Positions 1-6,510 are shown, numbered from the stretch's first letter. The stretch: DNA of 10,412 nucleotides from Candidatus Methanoplasma sp. (GCA_031283015.1 JAITCQ010000108.1:1-10412); one strand, 5' to 3'. Made by a program: numbers and translations. The notes: a model not told the origin generated them from the letters alone.

Positions 1-254
1 ATATCGGTAAGGACGAGGTCCTGCTGGGCGGCGGAGTGGCCCAGAATCAGCGTCTGCAGGAAATGATAAGGATCATGGCCGAGGACCGCGGGGCGGAGAT
101 GTTCGTTCCCGACAGACGGTTGTGCGTGGACAACGGCGCGATGATCGCATGGCTGGGCCACATAATGTACAGATCGGGGATAAGGATGGGCATCGAGGAC
201 ACCGCCGTAAGGCAGAGGTTCAGAACAGATGAGGTGGAGGTCACCTGGAGGTGA
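1..254 (+). CDS. kae1: Kae1/OSGEP/TsaD-family tRNA t6A synthase subunit, C-terminal part (5' truncated by window edge)
   Basis: The reading frame enters at base 3 and gives the last 83 residues of Kae1, the catalytic subunit of the KEOPS complex. KEOPS transfers the threonylcarbamoyl group to A37 of ANN-decoding tRNAs. Visible family signatures are LLGGGVAQNQRL (canonical GGVAANxRL), CVDNGAMIAW, whose Asp is a metal ligand in the ASKHA fold, and the terminal FRTDEVEVTWR. A GTG at 36 is internal and is not the start. The protein stops with TGA immediately after VEVTWR. In many euryarchaea this is the point where the fused Bud32 kinase domain begins, so here Kae1 appears unfused. No Bud32-like sequence is readable in any frame of the following 100 bases. 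About three quarters of the protein lies upstream of the window. Confidence 0.93.
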   Translation, partial: IGKDEVLLGGGVAQNQRLQEMIRIMAEDRGAEMFVPDRRLCVDNGAMIAWLGHIMYRSGIRMGIEDTAVRQRFRTDEVEVTWR

Positions 255-355
255 CCCGATCCGTCGCCCCGATTTGTCGGTCGATCCATTCGGACATACG
301 GCGGGAAACGGATCTGACGTAAAGTAGAAGTTTCCAAAAACAGATATGGTCGACG

Positions 356-676
356 ATGAAGAACGAGACAAAAAGAAAGACGATGCTGTACCTGCCGGTC
401 GGTCTCACGGCGGCAGCGGTCCTTCTGGCAATCCTCAGTATCGGCTTTAGGTCGTATGCTTTGTTATGGGCGTCGGCCTGTTGCCTCCTGTCGTTAATGG
501 GGATCTCCAAAGCGTTCTCGTATGCGGATTTCAGTAAAAAGGGACATTGGTCGTCTCGACCGGTGCAGCTTAAAAACGGGAGGAAGATAAAGTACGAACA
601 CCTTTACGTTATAGCGTGGGTGCTCGGCACCGCAGTTTCCCTCGTCTTCGTTTTGATCGCCGCCACTTTTATATGA
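356..676 (+). CDS. Small membrane protein, three predicted TM segments, function unknown
   Basis: I do not recognise this 106-residue protein. It has a short basic cytoplasmic-type N-terminus (MKNETKRKT), a hydrophobic hairpin at about residues 11-30 and 33-51, a polar basic segment at about 52-82 (KKGHWSSRPVQLKNGRKIKYEH), and a last hydrophobic segment at about 83-104 ending close to the C-terminus. Charge distribution puts both basic segments on the cytoplasmic side. The start at 356 is the first ATG in frame. There is no Shine-Dalgarno site and only a weak AT-rich stretch around 319-330, so the start is likely but not proven. It stands alone between kae1 (same strand, 101 nt upstream) and the convergent recJ-like gene (57 nt downstream). 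The TM pattern and ordinary codon use support a real gene; no function can be assigned. Confidence 0.7.
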   Translation: MKNETKRKTMLYLPVGLTAAAVLLAILSIGFRSYALLWASACCLLSLMGISKAFSYADFSKKGHWSSRPVQLKNGRKIKYEHLYVIAWVLGTAVSLVFVLIAATFI

Positions 677-733
677 TCGGCAAAAGGATCGGCAGGTCAG
701 ACGCCGCAGACCGCAGATATTCCGCGCTCGCGA

Positions 734-2074
734 TCACGACTGCTGCTCTCCGACGATCCTGTCAAGATTCGAAAGGAACTCGTCGCATTTCTCTATCTGG
801 CAGGAACCCCCGCTTGCTATCCGGTGTCCGCCGCCGGTCCCGCCCACGGACGCGCACGCCTCTCTCATCGCGGCCGAGAGGTCCACCCCCTTCTCCAAAA
901 GACCGAACGTGGCTCTCGACGATATCTTGGCCGTACCTTCGGAACGGTTTATTCCGACGGTCGGCTTCGACGGATCCCCGATGAACTGCATGGCGATACC
1001 GCAGATCATTCCCGTGAATCCGAGGGTCGAGCTATCGAACCATTGTATACTGTTCATCTGGTTCAATCCGTTCTTCTTGAGAAGCAGCACCCCGTCCATT
1101 ATCTGCGCCTTCGAAGCGGTCTCGAGCTCCGCCGCCTTCGACAGGCTTTTCGGGTCGCCGATACCGGCGGAGACGCCGACGCCTCCGAGACCCAGGCGCC
1201 CGCATCCGTTGAGCAGGGAACCCAGCGTTTCGGCGTCCGTGTTCCAATCTTTCAGCCGATATCTTGTGCGGGAGAGTTCGAACATCGTCTGCATGGATGT
1301 GCCCTGCTCAATGAGTTTCAGCGCGATCAGGGAAGAGAGCTTCCTTCTTTCGTCCGCCGTAAGGTCCCCGCTGTGTCTCTCCCGCCCGATCCCGGCGGAA
1401 TCCAACAGCCCGGCGACGCCGTCCGCGTTGCCGCTTATTCCGTGCAGGTAAGGCTCCGTCGAGAGATAGAGTTCCGAGGTCAGCAGTCCCGGAGGTATCA
1501 TCGACCCCTCGACCGCTTTGATGTACCCTCTTTCCAGCGCCCCTTCGTAAAGGTATATGTTCAATCCCTTCAGGCCATTGATCGTCTGTTTGTCGCCGGT
1601 GATCCCGGCGAACGCAACTTGAACAAGGTCCCAGTTCTTTTCGCTCACCGCGATCGAGAAAAGGAACGCCATCGTTGCGCCGCACCCCGAGGTCATCCCG
1701 TCGATGCCGTAAAGGTGGGGGTTCGCGTAGCAGATCCTTTTTGCCTGCTGCTCGATAGTGTGATGGTCCAGAACGATCACGTCGCATTCCAGGGCGTCCA
1801 GCTGCTCTATGTACGACGCGCCCAGATCCGATATGATGACGCATTCGGAATGAGAATCCCTTATTACGTTCATGTTCTCGTCGTTCAGACTTGTGAAGAG
1901 GGTGACCTTGAACTCCTTTCCCTCTCTGAGAAGCGTCTTCGCGATTATAGCCGCGGCGGAGATGCCGTCCGCATCGTAGTGCGAATAGACCTGAATGAAA
2001 TCGTGGCCTTTGACGATGCCGGCGGCCTGAGATAAAGTTGTAAGAAGTTTGGAAGGAAGGACGGGATCGTCCAT
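734..2074 (-). CDS. Archaeal RecJ-like DHH/DHHA1 phosphoesterase (single-strand-specific nuclease / GAN family)
   Basis: This 446-aa protein belongs to the DHH superfamily of Mn-dependent phosphoesterases and matches the archaeal RecJ-like branch, which includes the GINS-associated nuclease GAN. Catalytic motifs are intact: SHYDADG at 31-37 (motif I), the Asp of ISDLG at 83 (motif II), LDHH at 102-105 (motif III), and AGITGD ending at D161 (motif IV). The C-terminal DHHA1 nucleic-acid-binding signature GGTGGGH lies at 411-417. Family members degrade single-stranded DNA or RNA 5'-3' or act with the CMG replication complex; which applies here cannot be read from sequence. It follows rps15 by 7 nt, and a GTGAGG Shine-Dalgarno overlaps the rps15 stop codon, so the two are co-transcribed and probably coupled. 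An S15-RecJ pair is a recurring archaeal gene order. Length is normal and nothing is missing. Confidence 0.92.
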   Translation of the reverse strand: MDDPVLPSKLLTTLSQAAGIVKGHDFIQVYSHYDADGISAAAIIAKTLLREGKEFKVTLFTSLNDENMNVIRDSHSECVIISDLGASYIEQLDALECDVIVLDHHTIEQQAKRICYANPHLYGIDGMTSGCGATMAFLFSIAVSEKNWDLVQVAFAGITGDKQTINGLKGLNIYLYEGALERGYIKAVEGSMIPPGLLTSELYLSTEPYLHGISGNADGVAGLLDSAGIGRERHSGDLTADERRKLSSLIALKLIEQGTSMQTMFELSRTRYRLKDWNTDAETLGSLLNGCGRLGLGGVGVSAGIGDPKSLSKAAELETASKAQIMDGVLLLKKNGLNQMNSIQWFDSSTLGFTGMICGIAMQFIGDPSKPTVGINRSEGTAKISSRATFGLLEKGVDLSAAMREACASVGGTGGGHRIASGGSCQIEKCDEFLSNLDRIVGEQQS

Positions 2075-2081
2075 AAGGCCC

Positions 2082-2537
2082 TCACTTGAGCATTATCTCT
2101 GCGTTTGCGAGAGAGTATTTCCAGTTCTGGGGGAGAACGCCGTTCCTTTTGTAGTAGCGCTCCAGTCTCCTGATCTTTGCCTCGATCAGGTTGAGTCCCC
2201 TCTGGTTGGAAAAGTCCCCTCTGTTGTTCTTTACGTGAACGTTGAGGGAGATGGCCCTCCTCATCAGGTTAGAAAGGTCTTCGGGAAGGTTGGGCATAAC
2301 TCCTTTCTCCCTCATGATCTCCGTTACGGTCTTTCCCGTCGCGAGTCTCACGTTGGGAACGCCGTACTGGTCCCTGAGGTTGAGTCCGATCTTCGCGGAT
2401 GTTGCTCCGTGCTCGGCGAACTGAACTATGAGGTCCTCTATTTCGGTGGCTGTAAGAGGCACCCATTCGGGGTTCTCGGTTATCATGGGGCGTTTCGAAC
2501 AGGATACGCCCTTTCTTCTTGCGTGCATTCTTGCCAT
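2082..2537 (-). CDS. rps15: Small-subunit ribosomal protein uS15 (S15/S13e type)
   Basis: This 151-aa protein is the archaeal/eukaryal long form of uS15, which binds the central domain of 16S rRNA in the small subunit. The N-terminal extension typical of archaea starts MARMHARRKG and continues to the conserved LRDQYGVPNV at 54-63. The S15 core helices follow, with LPEDLSNLMRRA at 84-95 and KIRRLERYYKRNGVLPQNWK at 121-140. Length agrees with archaeal S15 (about 150 aa). The start at 2537 gives the canonical MARMH beginning. A TATA box centred about 23 nt upstream implies a leaderless or nearly leaderless mRNA, though a GGAG at 2547-2550 also lies close by. It heads an operon with the recJ-like gene 7 nt downstream. 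Confidence 0.97.
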   Translation of the reverse strand: MARMHARRKGVSCSKRPMITENPEWVPLTATEIEDLIVQFAEHGATSAKIGLNLRDQYGVPNVRLATGKTVTEIMREKGVMPNLPEDLSNLMRRAISLNVHVKNNRGDFSNQRGLNLIEAKIRRLERYYKRNGVLPQNWKYSLANAEIMLK

Positions 2538-2554
2538 ATTTTGATTCTCCGATC

Positions 2555-2565
2555 ATTATATATGC
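2555..2565 (-). promoter_or_regulatory. TATA box for rps15-recJ operon
   Basis: Read on the minus strand this is GCATATATAAT, centred near 2560, about 23 nt upstream of the rps15 ATG. The distance fits archaeal TBP/TFB promoters driving a leaderless or near-leaderless transcript. The match is by eye; transcription start is not known. Confidence 0.65.
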
Positions 2566-2599
2566 GGCGAGGCTGACACTCCAACCCGGAAGGAGTATA

Positions 2600-2618
2600 A
2601 AAGATTGACTCTTTATAT
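2600..2618 (-). terminator. Possible weak terminator after the cardiolipin synthase gene
   Basis: Immediately after the cls stop codon the minus strand reads AAAGA-GTCAA-TCTTTT, a 5-bp stem with a 5-nt loop ending in a short T run. It is AT-rich and weak, so it may be chance. T-rich tracts alone can terminate archaeal RNA polymerase. Confidence 0.3.
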
Positions 2619-4091
2619 TTAGGCTAAAGGACTGAAAAGACGCGCGATGCTGATCTTGAAGTGCTCCCGCCGGTTCAGCTTCCTGAAGTCCTCGAGGGTG
2701 TATTCCGTGCAGTGGCCGAGGTCCTCCGCGAAAGCGTCGTTCATTTGTTTTCCGATATCCTTCGAATAGATCATGGCGTTGGTCTCGAAGTTGAGTCTCA
2801 TGCTCCTGCGGTCCAGGTTGGCGGAGCCCACCGAACAGAATTCGCCGTCGGCGACCAGCGTCTTCGAATGGACGAACCCCCTTTTGTAATGGAATATCCG
2901 CACTCCGCGCTCAAGCAGCTCCCCCGCGTTCAGTATGCTGACCCAGAACACGAAAGGATGGTCCGGTCTGTCCGGCATTATTATCCTCACGTCCACCCCC
3001 GAGCACGCGGAGATGATCAGCGCCTTCTGCACCTCGTCGCTGGGAACAAGATATGGGGTATGGATGTACAGCGTCCTTTTTGCGGTGTTGATCAGTTTGA
3101 GATACTGGAGTTCGATGGGGTTGTTCTTGGTGTCCGGGCCCCCGGATATCAGCTGAATGACGCCGTCGCCGTATCGGGCGTCCTTCTCGATTGGGAAGTA
3201 TCTGTCGCCCTCTTCGGAGTCCGGGTCGAGTCTTTTCTTCGTAGCATATCCCCAATCCATGAAGAATCGAGTGTTGATCGGGACGGCCCCGGTGCCCTCC
3301 ACCCTCACCCCAGTGTCCCTCCAGAACCCCAGCTCGCTTTTGCCAAGATATTCGTCGCCTATGTTGAACCCCGACACGTACCCTATCGTTCCGTCTATGA
3401 CCGCCAGCTTCCGGTGGTTCCTGTTCTGCTTCCTAGGGCTAAGCAGCACCGTGACCGCTTTGTGGAAGAGCTTGAACCGCACGCCCGCTTCCTTCAGCTC
3501 TTTGATGCGGTTCTTCGGCCCTCTTTTGAAACCGACCGCGTCGACCATGAGCCTGACCTCCACCCCGTTTTTCGCTTTCTCTATCAGGATATCTATGAAC
3601 TTGTTCGCGACCTCGTCGTCCCTAAGAATGTAATATTCGGCGTTGATGAACTTCTTCGCGTTCGAAAGGTCGCTGAGAAGGTCCTTGTAGAACGGCTCGC
3701 CCAAGGTGTACAGTTTAAGGTCGTTGTTGCTGCTGTATGTGGAGCCTCCCGCCTCAAGCATCGCCCTCGCGAAACGCAGCCCCTCTTCGTTCTCCGGAGT
3801 TATGTGCTCCCTGTTGATCTCTTCCAGAGCCTCGGCCCTGAAGAGAGCGAGCTTCTGGTCGTCGACGTTCTTCAATGCGAAATGCCTTCTCGGGTAGAAG
3901 GTCTGTCCGAAACAGAGGTAGATGAAGAAACCTATGACCGGGACGAACAGGAGCACGGCAATCCACATCGCGATCGTGCGTGGATCCGCCCTCTCCAGAA
4001 ATATGAGGAGAAGTATCATCAGAGCGGACAGCCACAGTATCGCCGCGAAGAAATCCCCGAAAACATCCAGGATAAGCTGCCAGACCGTCAT
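2619..4091 (-). CDS. cls: Cardiolipin synthase-type phospholipase D family phosphatidyltransferase
   Basis: With the start chosen here the protein has 490 residues, the usual size for PLD-type cardiolipin synthases. Two N-terminal TM helices (about 12-32 and 41-60), joined by the LERADPRTIAMW stretch, form the PLDc_N membrane anchor. Two PLD HKD motifs follow and both are intact: HRKLAVID (H226, K228, D233) and HSKTLVAD (H408, K410, D415). Family members condense two phospholipids, or transfer a phosphatidyl group to an alcohol; an archaeal homologue is known to work on archaetidylglycerol. The frame is open to a GTG at 4163 and has ATGs at 4148 and 4115. I prefer the ATG at 4091, because a TTTTTTAA tract sits 27 nt upstream and the anchor then begins at its normal distance. 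None of the candidates has a well-spaced Shine-Dalgarno. The gene stands alone between rps15 and the flpA-Nudix pair. Confidence 0.9.
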   Translation of the reverse strand: MTVWQLILDVFGDFFAAILWLSALMILLLIFLERADPRTIAMWIAVLLFVPVIGFFIYLCFGQTFYPRRHFALKNVDDQKLALFRAEALEEINREHITPENEEGLRFARAMLEAGGSTYSSNNDLKLYTLGEPFYKDLLSDLSNAKKFINAEYYILRDDEVANKFIDILIEKAKNGVEVRLMVDAVGFKRGPKNRIKELKEAGVRFKLFHKAVTVLLSPRKQNRNHRKLAVIDGTIGYVSGFNIGDEYLGKSELGFWRDTGVRVEGTGAVPINTRFFMDWGYATKKRLDPDSEEGDRYFPIEKDARYGDGVIQLISGGPDTKNNPIELQYLKLINTAKRTLYIHTPYLVPSDEVQKALIISACSGVDVRIIMPDRPDHPFVFWVSILNAGELLERGVRIFHYKRGFVHSKTLVADGEFCSVGSANLDRRSMRLNFETNAMIYSKDIGKQMNDAFAEDLGHCTEYTLEDFRKLNRREHFKISIARLFSPLA

Positions 4092-4114
4092 CTCTGTATG
4101 GTAGCGGGATGCCA

Positions 4115-4122
4115 TTAAAAAA
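4115..4122 (-). promoter_or_regulatory. Candidate TATA-like box for cls
   Basis: The minus strand reads TTTTTTAA, centred 27 nt before the ATG at 4091. This is what would be expected for a leaderless start there. It overlaps the in-frame ATG at 4115, so using it as a promoter excludes the longer forms of the protein. A much weaker GTATTG near 4141 could serve the 4115 start instead. Confidence 0.4.
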
Positions 4123-4160
4123 GTTTGGCGGAGGGTCAATACTTCCATCTCCGTATCCCG

Positions 4161-4180
4161 CACACGGTCGCCGCCGTGTG
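4161..4180 (-). repeat. Inverted repeat, 7-bp perfect GC-rich stem with 6-nt loop
   Basis: CACACGG (4161-4167) and CCGTGTG (4174-4180) are perfect reverse complements separated by TCGCCG. It lies in the space between the Nudix stop and the cls start. It could be a second hairpin in the Nudix 3' end or part of a cls upstream region. No T run follows on the minus strand. Confidence 0.45.
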
Positions 4181-4212
4181 GAAAACCGAGACTGGGTATG
4201 TTCCGTCGTATC

Positions 4213-4230
4213 GGCGGCTCTCTCGCCGCC
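4213..4230 (-). terminator. GC-rich hairpin just after the Nudix stop codon
   Basis: GGCGGC (4213-4218) and GCCGCC (4225-4230) pair perfectly around a 6-nt TCTCTC loop, beginning 5 nt after the TGA of the Nudix gene. The position suits a 3'-end structure of the flpA-Nudix transcript. It lacks the U tract of a classical intrinsic terminator, so mRNA 3'-end protection is as likely as termination. Confidence 0.4.
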
Positions 4231-4235
4231 CCCGC

Positions 4236-4595
4236 TCACCTGCGGTCCTCGAAAGAGCAGACCACAGAACGCGCCCACGGCACCACGGCGTCGTACTCCG
4301 ACCGCTCGAAAGCTATCCTTTCCGGGACCTCCCGGAACAGCTCGGACCTGAACTCCGGCGAGCCGTTCACCCGATCCAGCAGCAAACACGCGCAGACGCG
4401 GCAATGGCCGAGATCCCGTATTTCCAGGATATCGATGCCGTACCCTGCTTCCTCCGCGAATTCCCTCCTCGCGGCGTCCTCCGCCGATTCGCCGTCCCCG
4501 ATGCTCCCGCCCGGCATCTCCCAGCCGGCGCGCTTCTCGTTGAAGACCATAAGGAAGCGGTCGTCCATGAAAGCGACCGCATAGACGGTCGCCAT
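4236..4595 (-). CDS. Nudix hydrolase, small MutT-like
   Basis: This 119-aa protein is a single Nudix domain. The Nudix box G-x5-E-x7-REUxEExGU is complete at residues 30-52: G30, E36, R44-E45, E48-E49, G51. The preceding WEMPGG is also typical. Members cleave nucleoside diphosphates linked to another group, with Mg bound by the box glutamates; the substrate (damaged dNTP, NDP-sugar, capped RNA, NAD) cannot be told from the box. A Cys pair in CRVCAC (residues 65-70) and the short C-terminus are not diagnostic. The ATG is separated by a single base from the flpA stop (TGA-C-ATG). A GAGG Shine-Dalgarno lies 7 nt upstream inside the flpA end, so it is translated from the flpA mRNA. Confidence 0.9.
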   Translation of the reverse strand: MATVYAVAFMDDRFLMVFNEKRAGWEMPGGSIGDGESAEDAARREFAEEAGYGIDILEIRDLGHCRVCACLLLDRVNGSPEFRSELFREVPERIAFERSEYDAVVPWARSVVCSFEDRR

Positions 4596-4596
4596 G

Positions 4597-5256
4597 TCAT
4601 TTCCTCTTGAAAACGATCATTCTGTGGGCATTCTCGTATGGCTCAAGGTTCCTGGAGTCCAGTATCTTGAATCCGCGGTCCTCCAGTCTTTTCTCGGATG
4701 CCCTATAGACCTCGGAAGGCTGGGAAACGACGTCCTCGGATCTGGCCTTTATGGCGACCATCCCGATGTCGGCGCGGAAAAAGTCCATGTTGTCCGCGAT
4801 GATGTCCGCCTGCCTCTTCTGGGCCACGTCCGCATACACCATATCCAGCGTCCCGACCGCGAACTGATATTCCTCGGGGTTGACCGCGTCTCCCAGTATG
4901 GGCAGCATATTCGGCCGGGAGGCGCAGGTGTTCACAAGGTCCCTGAACATCCTCGGCGCGAATTCGACACAGTATATCTTACCGTCAACGGTGATGTCCG
5001 ACAGATGGGACGCCGTGGTCCCGCTGGACGCCCCGAGATAGAGTATCCTGCTGTCCTTTGTTATCGGAAAGACCTCGCCGCCCGTTCTTATATAGGCGGC
5101 GAGCTTGCTCTTCTGCGGACTCCATTCCCGATATTCCCCGTCGGAGATCCTCACTAGCTTCTCGCCGTACACTCTGATGCCGGGGTTGGACGACAGCGTA
5201 TAGAGCTTGCCGCTCTCCGAGAACACTGTGCCGCCAGTAGAGTCAACGGGGATCAT
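4597..5256 (-). CDS. flpA: Fibrillarin-like rRNA/tRNA 2'-O-methyltransferase
   Basis: This 219-aa protein is the S-adenosylmethionine-dependent methyltransferase of the archaeal C/D box sRNP. Together with Nop5 and L7Ae it methylates the ribose 2'-OH at sites chosen by guide RNAs. Signatures are the N-terminal YREWSPQKSKL (42-52), the SAM-binding ILYLGASSGTTASHLSD (71-87), VEFAPR (97-102), GDA with D123, YADVAQ (141-146), and Lys in VAIKAR (K170), part of the catalytic tetrad. Length is normal. An AT-rich box 25 nt upstream of the ATG at 5256 suggests a leaderless mRNA. In many archaea nop5 lies directly upstream in the same operon. Here the upstream neighbour is a divergent membrane-protein gene, so nop5 must be elsewhere. 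The downstream partner is the Nudix gene. Confidence 0.95.
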   Translation of the reverse strand: MIPVDSTGGTVFSESGKLYTLSSNPGIRVYGEKLVRISDGEYREWSPQKSKLAAYIRTGGEVFPITKDSRILYLGASSGTTASHLSDITVDGKIYCVEFAPRMFRDLVNTCASRPNMLPILGDAVNPEEYQFAVGTLDMVYADVAQKRQADIIADNMDFFRADIGMVAIKARSEDVVSQPSEVYRASEKRLEDRGFKILDSRNLEPYENAHRMIVFKRK

Positions 5257-5270
5257 CGCTTTGTAATTGC

Positions 5271-5287
5271 CCTATAGTTTAATAATT
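5271..5287 (-). promoter_or_regulatory. TATA-like box for flpA-Nudix operon
   Basis: The minus strand contains TTATTAAACTATAGG, with its core centred near 5281, 25 nt upstream of the flpA ATG. There is no Shine-Dalgarno before the ATG, consistent with a leaderless transcript. Confidence 0.5.
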
Positions 5288-5326
5288 CTGTCTCAAAAGC
5301 GCGAGCGGCGGAAAACACCATTAAGA

Positions 5327-5334
5327 TTTTATAC
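5327..5334 (+). promoter_or_regulatory. TATA box for the first 4-TM membrane protein
   Basis: TTTTATAC lies about 48 nt before the ATG at 5378. With the usual 25-nt spacing, transcription would start near 5355, giving a leader of about 22 nt that contains the strong ribosome binding site. The divergent flpA promoter lies about 45 nt away. Confidence 0.55.
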
Positions 5335-5361
5335 AGAACAGGTGGATTTTGCTATACCAAA

Positions 5362-5369
5362 AAAGGAGG
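5362..5369 (+). promoter_or_regulatory. Strong Shine-Dalgarno that fixes the start at 5378
   Basis: AAAGGAGG with 8 nt spacing to the ATG at 5378 is the best ribosome binding site in the window. It rules out the longer reading frame that begins at 5267, which would put 37 non-membrane residues in front of the protein. Confidence 0.85.
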
Positions 5370-5377
5370 AACAAAAT

Positions 5378-5821
5378 ATGGCAAATGTGAAATCAACCAC
5401 TTCGATATACGCGATAATAGTCGTGTTAGGCGCCCTCGCCGGGATCATCGGAGTATTCATGGCCTGGTTTGACTTTATTGGGTCATTTACAGGATGGGAT
5501 TGTATAAAACTGGTGACCGAGGATATCTCGGTTATAGAGTACTTTAAAGAAATATACCCACTGTACATGCCCCTGATCGTCCTAGTATTCTCTGTGTTCG
5601 GTCTGCTCAGCGGACTGATAACAATACTGAAGCCAGGAAGGATAGGCGGCGGAGGAGCCGCTTTTTGCGGGATCCTCGTGCTGATAGCGGCGATAGTGTT
5701 CATGTGGAAGTTGGACTTCACCACGGAGATCTTTGGCATAGGACTATACCTAGCCGCCGTGGCCGGTGCGCTGATGTTCATATTCGGCGCGCTGCTGATC
5801 TCTTCGAAGAGTTCGGTCTGA
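5378..5821 (+). CDS. Four-TM integral membrane protein (paralogue of the next gene), function unknown
   Basis: This 147-aa protein has four hydrophobic segments at about 9-29, 61-83, 93-110 and 119-141, with both ends predicted cytoplasmic. The loop between TM1 and TM2 (about 30-60) is the only sizeable extracytoplasmic part and contains the aromatic WFDFIGSFTGWD. TM2 starts with YPLYMPLIVLV, and the last helix begins GIGLYLAAVAGA. The same layout and the YMPLIVL signature recur in the protein encoded at 5890-6438, so the two are homologous. Small archaeal and bacterial membrane proteins with this F-x-x-W ... Y-x-PLIVL ... G-x-YL plan are common and uncharacterised. The start is set by an excellent Shine-Dalgarno. 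Nothing in the sequence indicates a transported substrate or a catalytic site. Confidence 0.82.
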   Translation: MANVKSTTSIYAIIVVLGALAGIIGVFMAWFDFIGSFTGWDCIKLVTEDISVIEYFKEIYPLYMPLIVLVFSVFGLLSGLITILKPGRIGGGGAAFCGILVLIAAIVFMWKLDFTTEIFGIGLYLAAVAGALMFIFGALLISSKSSV

Positions 5822-5860
5822 ACAACAAGGATCAGCGATCACTAAACCTTTTACAACATC

Positions 5861-5868
5861 CTTTTATT
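5861..5868 (+). promoter_or_regulatory. TATA box for the second 4-TM membrane protein
   Basis: CTTTTATT is centred 25 nt before the ATG at 5890, and no Shine-Dalgarno is present, so a leaderless transcript is expected. A second CCTTTTA lies 13 nt upstream (5847-5853) and may serve as the T-rich terminator of the preceding gene or as an alternative box. The second gene therefore probably has its own promoter. Confidence 0.5.
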
Positions 5869-5889
5869 TGCTGACGGTCGTGTTCGCTC

Positions 5890-6438
5890 ATGTCCGACGA
5901 GAGTTCGAATTTTGCCGTAGGTTCTGCCGATCTGTTCAAGATCATAATGCTCGCGGGATCCATCGTCGGGATCGTCAGCGTCTTTTTGCTGTGGTTCAGC
6001 ATGGAGTTCGTGATCGTCCAGTTCAACTATTCCGGATACGACCTTTTCATGAAGACCCACGGTTACCCAGACGAGGGGTACTTCATCTACATGCCGCTGA
6101 TCGTCCTTTCGGCATCCGCGGCCTCCGTCATCGTTTCTGTTACGGTGTTCACCAAACACGAGCTGAAGGCCGCCGCGGCCGGGATCGCTCTCGGAGCCGC
6201 CGTGCTGATATCCGTGATCCTCTACATCCTATATCCGCTGTCTAAGATCTGGGTATCTTCTCCCGAAGCGGATCTGATAGCCGATATGAAGCTGATGGAC
6301 CATATGGGCGGCGGCGCATATTCGGCGATCGTCGCCGGCATATTCTTGGTAGCCGGAAGCATCTCCGTGCTCCTGCTCAGGAGGCGGACACAGGCATCCC
6401 CGGAAGAAGATGAACGGCCTCCCGCGGACTCTGAGTAA
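5890..6438 (+). CDS. Four-TM integral membrane protein with charged C-terminal tail (paralogue of the preceding gene)
   Basis: This 182-aa protein has four predicted helices at about 17-37, 65-87, 95-118 and 141-163, followed by RRR and an acidic tail (QASPEEDERPPADSE). By the positive-inside rule the tail is cytoplasmic. It aligns with the preceding protein over TM1 (GIVSVFLLWF against GIIGVFMAWF) and TM2 (YMPLIVL identical in both). It has a longer loop between TM1 and TM2 containing YSGYDLF, and a longer loop between TM3 and TM4 (about 119-140, acidic). The function is unknown. Spacing to the upstream gene is 68 nt with its own TATA box, so the pair may be controlled separately. The start at 5890 is the first ATG and fits a leaderless promoter. 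Confidence 0.82.
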   Translation: MSDESSNFAVGSADLFKIIMLAGSIVGIVSVFLLWFSMEFVIVQFNYSGYDLFMKTHGYPDEGYFIYMPLIVLSASAASVIVSVTVFTKHELKAAAAGIALGAAVLISVILYILYPLSKIWVSSPEADLIADMKLMDHMGGGAYSAIVAGIFLVAGSISVLLLRRRTQASPEEDERPPADSE

Positions 6439-6502
6439 GGTTCCGTCGGCATACGACAAAGGACAGAGGACCATCTGCCGGGAGGACGGATAATCAAAAG
6501 AG

Positions 6503-6510
6503 CAATATAC
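6503..6510 (+). promoter_or_regulatory. TATA box for the NADP phosphatase/NAD kinase - JAMM operon
   Basis: CAATATAC is centred 25 nt upstream of the ATG at 6532, and no Shine-Dalgarno is seen. This supports a leaderless start at 6532 rather than the next ATG at 6535. Confidence 0.5.

Noticed and set aside
258..314. GATCCGT/ACGGATC inverted repeat after kae1
   Set aside because: Seven-base arms are perfect but separated by 43 nt, with only weak pairing inside, so I do not call a terminator or riboswitch.
824..2035. 403-aa open frame on the + strand
   Set aside because: It is antisense to the RecJ-like gene, whose catalytic motifs are unmistakable. The translation is Arg/His/Pro-rich with no family pattern, as expected of a high-G+C shadow frame.
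2661..4118. 485-aa open frame on the + strand
   Set aside because: It lies opposite the cardiolipin synthase gene with intact HKD motifs. The long open frame follows from the codon composition of the real gene, and no promoter or ribosome binding site belongs to it.
4092..4163. Longer N-terminus of cardiolipin synthase (GTG 4163, ATG 4148 or 4115)
   Set aside because: Kept as an alternative only. It adds up to 24 residues before the usual membrane anchor, has no well-spaced Shine-Dalgarno, and runs through the likely TATA element.
5267..5377. Longer N-terminus (37 residues) for the first 4-TM protein
   Set aside because: The strong Shine-Dalgarno and TATA box place the start at 5378; the extension would overlap the promoter.
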